Positions 1 through 5,018 of a stretch of 9,194 bases of DNA are shown in pieces; positions within the stretch are counted from its first letter, which is position 1, and each line of letters begins with the position of its first letter. Position numbers and translations under genes: made by a program. Below the pieces are notes generated by a model that searched no databases, was not told the origin of the DNA, and saw nothing but the letters and a program-made list of their open reading frames with translations. Origin of the DNA: Candidatus Thorarchaeota archaeon (GTDB taxonomy: Archaea > Asgardarchaeota > Thorarchaeia > Thorarchaeales > Thorarchaeaceae); NCBI GenBank assembly GCA_016840965.1, contig JAEORI010000365.1:1-9194 (forward strand). The letters run 5' to 3'.

Positions 1-180
1 AATCTTCTTGATTTTATTATGTCCAAGATTAAGTCGCAGTAAATCTGTGTAAGAACTGAGAGGGGATAAGTCAATATCTACAATATCTCTATAGGACAAA
101 TCCATTTCTGGTATATAACCGTAGAACTCTTCCTGCTCATTTGAACCATCTTCCGTCAAGTAAGTTATCACAATCGCCAT
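1..180 (-). CDS. Leucine-rich-repeat protein, N-terminal fragment (3' end outside window)
   Basis: An open frame reads leftwards from an ATG at 180 and leaves the window without a stop, giving 60 residues. After an acidic N-terminal segment (TYLTEDGSNEQEEFYGY) comes a leucine-rich repeat: residues 36-60 contain DIDLSPLSS followed by LLRLNLGHNKIKKI, which fits the LxxLxLxxNxIxxI pattern. Multi-repeat proteins with DLSPL-type units are common in Asgard archaea (recalled family knowledge). They usually act as protein-binding scaffolds, sometimes fused to other domains, and the missing C-terminal part would decide this. A GAGGG lies at 191-195, upstream of the ATG. A TATA-like GGTATAAG on the minus strand (205-212) could instead give a near-leaderless transcript. 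The gene is divergent from the TPR gene at 317, and the promoter region between them holds the palindrome at 257-272. The partner and function are unknown. Confidence 0.72.
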   Translation of the reverse strand, partial: MAIVITYLTEDGSNEQEEFYGYIPEMDLSYRDIVDIDLSPLSSYTDLLRLNLGHNKIKKI

Positions 181-256
181 GATAACCGTGCCCTCATTTT
201 ACAACTTATACCGAAACTCTCAAAAAAAAGATTGTGTGCGTAGCCATCATGTTGTA

Positions 257-272
257 TTTTAACAATAGTTAA
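257..272. repeat. Palindromic candidate operator, copy 1 (16 bp, identical to 7852-7867)
   Basis: The 16-mer ttttaacaatagttaa contains a perfect inverted repeat, TTAAC-aata-GTTAA. The identical 16-mer is found at 7852-7867 in front of the copper ATPase. This copy overlaps the TATA-like TTAAATA of the TPR gene and ends 44 nt before its start codon. The dyad symmetry suggests a dimeric helix-turn-helix regulator (inference). The regulator is not encoded in the window. Confidence 0.55.
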
Positions 273-275
273 ATA
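269..275 (+). promoter_or_regulatory. Probable TATA box of the TPR gene
   Basis: TTAAATA closely matches the archaeal TATA consensus. Counting about 25 nt downstream puts transcription start near 297-300. That leaves a leader of roughly 17-20 nt that still includes the GGAG ribosome site at 305-308. It overlaps the right arm of the palindrome. Confidence 0.5.
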
Positions 276-304
276 TGTACTCGAGGAAACATTTGACAAA
301 TACA

Positions 305-308
305 GGAG
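305..308 (+). promoter_or_regulatory. Ribosome binding site fixing the TPR gene start at 317
   Basis: GGAG lies 8 nt upstream of the ATG at 317. The frame is also open from an ATG at 275, but that codon overlaps the TATA-like element and has no such site in front of it, so 317 is preferred. Confidence 0.7.
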
Positions 309-316
309 ATGAAATA

Positions 317-781
317 ATGTCAGACGAAGAAAAGATGACTTTGAATGAGTTTCATAAGAAAATGGCTGTAAAGACAAACGGGGCGGTCTGGTCAGTTCTG
401 GATAAAGATGCACCTACAAAGAATGAGCTTGAGCAAGCCTTGGAGATGGCACATACCTCGTTGTATCATTGGCGGCAGATTGGTAAACCAATCAACATCG
501 CTCGAGGCGAATATATGATCTCTCGTGTCTATAGCCATATGGGAAAGGGTAACGAAGCTTTGCACTATGCTGAACGCACGCTGAAACTCACTGAAGATGC
601 TGATGATAGGGCTGACTTCGATATGGGGTTTGCATATGAAGTCTTAGCCAAGGCTTTTGCAGTCAAAGGTGACAAGAAGAACTGCAATAAGTACAAAGAC
701 ATGGCACAGAAAATAGTCGACACATTAGGCGAGGAAGACAAGAAGATCAGCCAAGGTGAGCTTGACAAGGTACAGTGTTAA
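317..781 (+). CDS. TPR-like helical repeat protein (conserved hypothetical)
   Basis: A 154-residue soluble protein with no signal peptide or membrane segment. Residues about 38-94 and 98-133 form paired amphipathic helices of tetratricopeptide type: HTSLYHWRQIG, then RGEYMISRVYSHMGKGNEAL, then DFDMGFAYEVLAKAFAVKGD. The pattern AHxSLYHW...P.N..RGE..ISRVY...G...AL..A....L resembles a widespread but uncharacterised family better known from bacteria (recalled, not searched), so ancient transfer is possible. TPR folds bind proteins or peptides; no enzyme motif is seen. The start at 317 rests on GGAG 8 nt upstream. Its promoter carries the palindrome shared with the copper ATPase, so metal- or stress-dependent expression is a plausible inference. 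The last residue is a lone cysteine. Its biological role is unknown. Confidence 0.8.
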   Translation: MSDEEKMTLNEFHKKMAVKTNGAVWSVLDKDAPTKNELEQALEMAHTSLYHWRQIGKPINIARGEYMISRVYSHMGKGNEALHYAERTLKLTEDADDRADFDMGFAYEVLAKAFAVKGDKKNCNKYKDMAQKIVDTLGEEDKKISQGELDKVQC

Positions 782-811
782 TGTCTCGTGTAATCATTCG
801 TAGACCAAAAT

Positions 812-822
812 CTGCATAAGTT
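812..822 (+). promoter_or_regulatory. Possible TATA-like element for the phzF-family gene
   Basis: GCATAAGTT is centred about 25 nt before the ATG at 843, and an A-rich ccaaaat that could act as a BRE precedes it. No Shine-Dalgarno sequence precedes this ATG, so a leaderless transcript is possible. Read-through from the TPR gene, which ends 61 nt upstream, is the alternative. Confidence 0.3.
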
Positions 823-842
823 GGATTGTTAGCGATAAACCC

Positions 843-1748
843 ATGAGACTACTCCCTTATGTGCAAACCAGTGTCTTTGTTGATCAAAGATTTCCATTTG
901 GTGGTAATCAGTTAGCCACATATTGGGATGCCAAAGCAAATGCATCACTAACCAAGGAAGAGATGCAGGGAATGGCTTTGGAGATGAACTTCTCAGAATC
1001 AACATTTCTCACTGAACCCACCACCAAAGGATGTATTTCAAAGGTCCGTATCTTCACGCCAGCCGCGGAAATTCCTTTTGCAGGACATCCTACATTGGGC
1101 ACTGCATTTGTTCTTCGGCACAAGAAGATTCTCAGTCCGGAAAAATTAACTGCTCTACTACAACTAGGCGTTGGACCCATCCGTGTTGATTATCTTGAGG
1201 ATGATAATGTTCGAATGATTCAACCAGAACCATCCTTTGAGAAACCTATAGAAAACAGGGAGAAAATTGCTGAAGCAATTGGACTTACAGCTAATGATAT
1301 TGATCAAAAAAGCCCAATGCAGGTTGTTTCCACAGGATTTCCATATCTCATTATTCCGATCAAGTCTCTTGCATGTTTGAAAAAAGCTGCACCAGTTCCC
1401 TTTGTATTTCAGAAGAATCTTAGAGATTTGTCAACGAAGCAGGTTTTGATTTTCTCTACTGAAACTAAATTCCCTGATTCACATGTTCAAGCTAGAATGT
1501 TTGCACCAGAGGTTGGAGTAGTCGAAGACCCTGCCACAGGCAGCGCAGCAGGGCCACTTGGCGCATATCTTGAGAAGTACAAGATCCTGAAAAATCATGA
1601 GTTAGGAGAACCCATCAATATTGAGCAGGGTTATGAAATCAAGAGACCCAGTAAGCTCGTTGCCAGGATTCCTCATGAGAGTATGTCAGAAGTGCATGTA
1701 TCAGGAAAAATAAGATTGGTCGCAGAAGGGACGTTTTATCTGCCTTAA
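843..1748 (+). CDS. PhzF-family isomerase/epimerase
   Basis: A 301-residue protein of the usual length for the PhzF family, which has a diaminopimelate-epimerase-like two-lobed fold. Family motifs appear in order: YVQTSVFVDQRFPFGGNQLA at 6-25; MNFSES at 48-53, whose Glu52 matches the family's catalytic glutamate; TPAAEIPFAGHPTLGTA at 72-88; TGFPYL at 164-169; and MFAPEVGVVEDPATGSAAG at 219-237, the second-lobe active-site signature. All the expected key residues are present, so it is probably active. PhzF proper isomerises trans-2,3-dihydro-3-hydroxyanthranilate in phenazine synthesis. No other phenazine genes are here, and most family members have unknown small-molecule substrates, so the reaction cannot be named. 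It is cytoplasmic. The start is the first ATG of the frame and fits the family N-terminus, although no Shine-Dalgarno site precedes it. Confidence 0.9.
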   Translation: MRLLPYVQTSVFVDQRFPFGGNQLATYWDAKANASLTKEEMQGMALEMNFSESTFLTEPTTKGCISKVRIFTPAAEIPFAGHPTLGTAFVLRHKKILSPEKLTALLQLGVGPIRVDYLEDDNVRMIQPEPSFEKPIENREKIAEAIGLTANDIDQKSPMQVVSTGFPYLIIPIKSLACLKKAAPVPFVFQKNLRDLSTKQVLIFSTETKFPDSHVQARMFAPEVGVVEDPATGSAAGPLGAYLEKYKILKNHELGEPINIEQGYEIKRPSKLVARIPHESMSEVHVSGKIRLVAEGTFYLP

Positions 1749-1816
1749 TCCAAAACCAGCTACTTCACGCATATCAACTAAAAGTCTTTATGAGTAGGAT
1801 TGTGGCCCGTCACTCA

Positions 1817-1820
1817 GGAG
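1817..1820 (+). promoter_or_regulatory. Ribosome binding site supporting a GTG start at 1830
   Basis: GGAG lies 9 nt before the GTG at 1830, normal spacing. It is 21 nt from the next in-frame ATG at 1842, and it lies inside the frame if the upstream TTG at 1800 were used. GTG at 1830 is therefore the best start. Confidence 0.6.
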
Positions 1821-1829
1821 CTATATCTT

Positions 1830-2348
1830 GTGAGCACCCGAATGCCAGTCTTCAAGACCGTACTCTTGGGCGAGGGTGGAGTGGGTAAGACTAGCTTGGC
1901 GATTAGATATACTGAAAATCGTTTTGACGAAAAAATGAAAATGACTATCGGAGTCAATTTCGCAACCAAGAAAGTTCGTGTTGGAGACACTCAAATTACA
2001 TTACTAATTTGGGACCTTGGAGGACAACCTAGATTCCAAGAGGTCATTTCAGACTACTTTATTGGCTCGAAACTTGGAATTGCGGTTTATGATGTAGGTA
2101 GAATCTTAACTCTTCATAGGTTGCGAGATTGGATAGGGCGGTTGCACAGAGTAGTACCAGGTTGTGGCATTTTCCTGGTTGGCAATAAGATAGATGAACG
2201 GATTGATGGAATGGGAGTCACTAGAGAAGATGCTCAGGAATTTGCAGCAGAATATAATGCTCTAGTGTTTGAGGTTTCTGCAAAAACGAGTGAGGGCGTC
2301 TTTGAGCTGTTTGACGCTGCTGGAGATTATCTGGCTTTGGGAAATTAG
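1830..2348 (+). CDS. Rab/Ras-like small GTPase
   Basis: A 172-residue single-domain GTPase, read from the GTG at 1830. All G motifs are present: P-loop GEGGVGKTS at 14-22, switch I MTIGVNF with its Mg-coordinating threonine, switch II WDLGGQPRF, base-specificity motif GNKID, and SAK in EVSAKT. The DxxGQ arrangement with the Ras Gln61-equivalent glutamine is kept, so GTP hydrolysis should be possible. WDxxGQ plus NKxD plus SAK is Rab/Ras-type rather than MglA-type, and such GTPases are expanded in Asgard archaea. The C-terminus (YLALGN) has no cysteine, so no eukaryote-style prenylation is expected. It is clearly homologous to, but much diverged from, the GTPase at 7921-8508. Its partners are unknown. 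Its stop overlaps that of the convergent GNAT gene. An in-frame TTG at 1800 would add 10 residues, and the ATG at 1842 would remove 4. Confidence 0.9.
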   Translation: MSTRMPVFKTVLLGEGGVGKTSLAIRYTENRFDEKMKMTIGVNFATKKVRVGDTQITLLIWDLGGQPRFQEVISDYFIGSKLGIAVYDVGRILTLHRLRDWIGRLHRVVPGCGIFLVGNKIDERIDGMGVTREDAQEFAAEYNALVFEVSAKTSEGVFELFDAAGDYLALGN

Positions 2349-2785
2349 AATCCTCTCAATGATTTTCTGAAAAATACCTCCCCGATTCCTCCTTCATTGA
2401 TTCCAGAGATTATACCAGATTCAACAAAACCAACTGAGCGATGCCAAGCTTGAGCTTCTGGTTCATTCACTTGTGAGGAACTATACAGAACATCATGACC
2501 CCTACTTCGCAGATAATCCTCTAGGAAGGTCAATATCTTACCTCCAATACCTTCGTTCCTGTAATCGTCTATAACAAAGATAACTCCAATATATGGGATA
2601 TTAGACCATAAATACTCGATACGAAGGTAACCAATGGGTTGACCGTCTAGCTCTGCAATAATGATCTCATCATTGATAATTTTGTGTCGAATCACTTGCT
2701 CTGTGACATGAACATCCTCAACTACACACCATTCAAGGACTTCAGGTCCTGCAAAGCGAACAATAACACGCTCAATTACACTCAT
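2345..2785 (-). CDS. GNAT-family N-acetyltransferase
   Basis: A 146-residue protein of typical length for a stand-alone GCN5-related acetyltransferase. The acetyl-CoA pyrophosphate-binding motif A is seen at about 69-85: IFVIDDYRNEGIGGKIL, where R76-N-E-G-I-G81 fits R/Q-x-x-G-x-G. Motif B follows as VNEPEAQAWHRSVGFVESG at 106-124, where the asparagine and the HRSVGF segment match the NxxAxxxYxxxGF pattern. The N-terminal half (IIIAELDGQPIGYLRIEYL) supplies the central strands. It transfers an acetyl group from acetyl-CoA to an amine, but the substrate (protein N-terminus, lysine, polyamine or antibiotic) cannot be told from sequence. The ATG at 2785 is the first start in the frame, with only a weak GAGAG upstream. 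The gene converges on the small GTPase with overlapping stop codons, and the MFS gene ends 62 nt upstream of its start on the same strand side. Confidence 0.85.
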   Translation of the reverse strand: MSVIERVIVRFAGPEVLEWCVVEDVHVTEQVIRHKIINDEIIIAELDGQPIGYLRIEYLWSNIPYIGVIFVIDDYRNEGIGGKILTFLEDYLRSRGHDVLYSSSQVNEPEAQAWHRSVGFVESGIISGINEGGIGEVFFRKSLRGF

Positions 2786-2847
2786 ATGCTCTCAGTCCCG
2801 AGGCCATATTTTTGGTCAAAGCTATTGAAGTAACTTCCGAATTTATA

Positions 2848-4185
2848 CTATCCGTCGATTTCCTCTCTTGTTGCTGAATACTCCGCTTCTAACCTCTTGA
2901 AATCCGGATCAAGATTAACCTTAAAGAGAACCAAGACAGAAAAGAGGATGAAAAGGGCTGCTATCGGACCCCAGAGCAAGTATCCCTGCGAAACAAGAGT
3001 AGCTTGACCTGGGACTGGGACAACCGTGGGTAGTGAAAATATGAAGCCCCAAAGGAAAGCAGAGAATGCCTGCATGCCATTTAATGGTATGGACGGGAAG
3101 CTAGTGTAGAATCCTGCTCGACCTTCACCAGTTTTTATCTCATCTTTGTGAGCAAAATCTGCGTAGACAATGTATGGCATTAGATAGTACCCAGCGACGC
3201 CTGCACCAGCGAACGCAAGAAGTAGGAAAGCAGCAGTGGATGTAGTAATTACCAATGTGAATGGTAGAGAAATCACAGCTAACATCATTGAAAGCTGTAA
3301 TGTGAACCGTTTACCTTTCTTTCGAATAGAGAATTGGTAAATGATGAAGAACACAAAGACAACCGAGAGGAGTTCGACTCCAAAAATGATGAACTCAGTT
3401 ACACCAAATGAGAGGTAGTCAGTGATATATGGAAAAGCGGTTCTAACGATTGTAGCAATGCCAACTGAGAGGAAGCCTTGCGCCACAAGCCAACCAACAT
3501 AATCTCTATCCCTTATAGCTGTTCTAAAATCTTTCATGATAGATGGATGCGGTATGAATTTACCTTCTCTATGAAGACCAATGAGTGATGGAAGGAACCC
3601 AAGAAGCTGAATGGCTATAAATCCAAAAATCATGTAGAGAATTATTGGAGGTATTCCCCACTCAACAGCTTCAATGGCCAATAAAGCTGTTCCGAATGTT
3701 CCAATGACAAAACCAATGAAATTAGCCACATTCTGCCAAGCAGATACTGCAGGACGCTCTTCTGGTTCTGTCAGCTCAGGCATCCATGACTGGAAGGGTG
3801 TCATTGTCATGCCATAGAAGACCTTGAATAGACTCATCGTGATTGTAGCATAGAAGAAGAGACCTATCACATTCCCTTCTGAAAGGAACAAGTGTGGATT
3901 AAAGACTAGCAGAAACGATATCGCCATAAGTGGAGCTCCAACCATTATGAATGGTTTTCGTCGCCCCCATCGCTTTGTGGGAGTCCTGTCACTTAGGTTG
4001 CCAAATGTAAGCTCAGATATCATGATTGATAGATAGCTGAGGGCAATCGCTGTACCAGTGTAAATAGCTGGTAGCGCTTGAATTGAGAAATAGAACAAAG
4101 CACTCGCTAAGTCTAGGGTATCAAGCATTATACTTGGACCAAGACGAGCCATTCCAAAGTAGATCTTCTGGATTCTGGTTAACAT
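2848..4185 (-). CDS. GPH/MelB-type sugar:cation symporter (MFS superfamily)
   Basis: A 445-residue integral membrane protein with about 12 hydrophobic segments. The signature of the glycoside-pentoside-hexuronide:cation symporter family (MelB and plant/bacterial sucrose carriers) is clear. The loop 2-3 motif GNLSDRTPTKRWGRRKPF lies at 62-79. The loop 4-5 region holds MTPFQSWMPELTEPEERPA at 128-146. The inter-domain C-half motif YADFAHKDEIKTGEGRAGFY lies at 341-360. It probably imports a sugar or glycoside with H+ or Na+, but the substrate is not predictable and no glycosidase gene is nearby. The N-terminus is cytoplasmic, and the C-terminal tail (about 424-445) is soluble and highly charged. 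ATG 4185 has GGAG 11 nt upstream (4197-4200). A TATA-like ATTTAATAT is centred about 28 nt upstream, which would suit an almost leaderless message, so the two signals conflict. Confidence 0.88.
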   Translation of the reverse strand: MLTRIQKIYFGMARLGPSIMLDTLDLASALFYFSIQALPAIYTGTAIALSYLSIMISELTFGNLSDRTPTKRWGRRKPFIMVGAPLMAISFLLVFNPHLFLSEGNVIGLFFYATITMSLFKVFYGMTMTPFQSWMPELTEPEERPAVSAWQNVANFIGFVIGTFGTALLAIEAVEWGIPPIILYMIFGFIAIQLLGFLPSLIGLHREGKFIPHPSIMKDFRTAIRDRDYVGWLVAQGFLSVGIATIVRTAFPYITDYLSFGVTEFIIFGVELLSVVFVFFIIYQFSIRKKGKRFTLQLSMMLAVISLPFTLVITTSTAAFLLLAFAGAGVAGYYLMPYIVYADFAHKDEIKTGEGRAGFYTSFPSIPLNGMQAFSAFLWGFIFSLPTVVPVPGQATLVSQGYLLWGPIAALFILFSVLVLFKVNLDPDFKRLEAEYSATREEIDG

Positions 4186-4208
4186 CCCACTTCAGACTCC
4201 AAGACGGG

Positions 4209-4217
4209 ATATTAAAT
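4209..4217 (-). promoter_or_regulatory. TATA-like element upstream of the GPH symporter gene
   Basis: On the minus strand ATTTAATAT sits about 28 nt before the ATG at 4185, in the 54-nt gap after the surface-protein gene. This suggests the symporter has its own promoter rather than depending only on read-through. If used, transcription would start within a few bases of the ATG. Confidence 0.4.
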
Positions 4218-4239
4218 CAAACCTACTCTTAAGTGTGTA

Positions 4240-4938
4240 TCAAGACACCGATTTTCCTCTACGAAGTTTAATGATGATGAAAGCTATAACTAGGATACCA
4301 ATCCCTGCGCTAATGACTATCACAACCATTGATTCTAGTAGAGAATTCACTGGCGTGGTTGGTGGATTGATTCGTGTTAATTCGTTAGTATGTACCCAGT
4401 AATCGTATGGATAATCTTCAATGTAGGCATATTCATACAATAAAGCACCATCTAATCGAGAATATTCACGAGTAACATTAGACACTCCGCCTGTGTCTTC
4501 ATTTGTGCGGTCAATTTCGACCGTCCAAGAGGATGCTGAGAGTGAAAAGTCCAGACGGTCAATACCAGGACCTTGAGTATACGCTGTCAAAAGCTCTTCC
4601 ATTAACGTCCAATTTCCAATCGGTACAGCAGTCCAACTGACACTAAATGGAACGTCGGACCCATTTGTGAAAGTTACTTTGGCATAACTAATGTCACCCA
4701 TCCAGGAAAAGTATGAGGAAGAAATGGGTCCCAAGTCAGTTATTTCGAGAGTTATATTTTCAGTAATTGATTGGATAAGGTGAGAAGATTCATTTCGGCC
4801 TGTGGTTGACCATATATATTCAAGCTTATCCCCTACTTCAAGACCCCAACTTAAGCCTTTAAGATCTTGAGCGGAAACTTGTGGCAGATTCAATATCAGG
4901 AGAATTAGAAACATAACTGGATATTTTGAATTCCTCAT
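4240..4938 (-). CDS. Secreted, membrane-anchored surface protein of unknown function
   Basis: A 232-residue protein with a clear surface-anchored plan. It has an N-terminal signal peptide (MRNSKYPVMFLILLILNL, probable cleavage after VSA at 23). An extracellular part spans about 24-203. A C-terminal membrane helix spans about 204-223 and is followed by the basic cytoplasmic tail KLRRGKSVS. The outer part is rich in Ser, Thr and aromatic residues and holds five N-glycosylation sequons (NES, NIT, NGS, NWT, NVT). It has no cysteines and no recognisable enzyme motif, and it looks beta-rich. The frame is open back to 5079, but that would overlap the copper ATPase 3' end and bury the signal peptide. 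The ATG at 4938 with GGAAGG 6 nt upstream is preferred. It lies between the copper ATPase and the sugar symporter; a link to either is unproven. I do not recognise the family. Confidence 0.75.
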   Translation of the reverse strand: MRNSKYPVMFLILLILNLPQVSAQDLKGLSWGLEVGDKLEYIWSTTGRNESSHLIQSITENITLEITDLGPISSSYFSWMGDISYAKVTFTNGSDVPFSVSWTAVPIGNWTLMEELLTAYTQGPGIDRLDFSLSASSWTVEIDRTNEDTGGVSNVTREYSRLDGALLYEYAYIEDYPYDYWVHTNELTRINPPTTPVNSLLESMVVIVISAGIGILVIAFIIIKLRRGKSVS

Positions 4939-4944
4939 AACCAC

Positions 4945-4950
4945 CCTTCC
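4945..4950 (-). promoter_or_regulatory. Ribosome binding site fixing the surface-protein start
   Basis: GGAAGG on the minus strand, 6 nt before the ATG at 4938. This start places the signal peptide at the very N-terminus, which rules against the longer frame. Confidence 0.6.
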
Positions 4951-4985
4951 AACGTACTTTCCTTTTCTGGAAAATAAGAGGGCAC

Positions 4986-4993
4986 AATATATC
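4986..4993 (-). promoter_or_regulatory. Probable TATA box of the surface-protein gene
   Basis: GATATATT on the minus strand, inside the 80-nt gap between the copper ATPase stop and the surface-protein start. A start of transcription about 25 nt downstream (near 4964) leaves a leader of about 26 nt that contains the GGAAGG site. This argues for transcription independent of the ATPase. Confidence 0.45.
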
Positions 4994-5018
4994 AATTCTA
5001 CGTTTTTTCGTGTATTGG

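Larger units (their letters stand above)
181..316. promoter_or_regulatory. Divergent promoter region between the LRR gene and the TPR gene
   Basis: This 136-nt AT-rich intergenic stretch separates two genes transcribed away from each other. Rightwards there is a TATA-like TTAAATA at 269-275 and a GGAG ribosome site at 305-308. Leftwards there is a TATA-like TATAAG on the minus strand near 205-210. An A8 run lies near 222-229. The palindrome TTAACAATAGTTAA (259-272) overlaps the rightward TATA element, so a bound protein could block or influence transcription of the TPR gene and possibly of the LRR gene. Transcription starts are inferred from element spacing only. Confidence 0.6.

Noticed and set aside
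275..316. Longer N-terminus for the TPR protein from the ATG at 275
   Set aside because: The codon overlaps the TATA-like element TTAAATA and lacks a ribosome site, whereas ATG 317 has GGAG at 8 nt and begins where the family-like sequence starts.
168..413. Minus-strand frame of 81 codons
   Set aside because: It overlaps both the LRR gene start and the TPR gene, has low-complexity composition and no recognisable domain; it is antisense to real coding sequence.
843..1748. Phenazine biosynthesis cluster around the PhzF-family gene
   Set aside because: No other phz gene is nearby and most PhzF-family proteins lie outside phenazine pathways, so no pathway was assigned.
5001..5010. cgttttttcg considered as a terminator for the copper ATPase
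   Set aside because: The T-run is on the plus strand, so the minus-strand transcript would carry A residues there; not a T-tract terminator for that gene.
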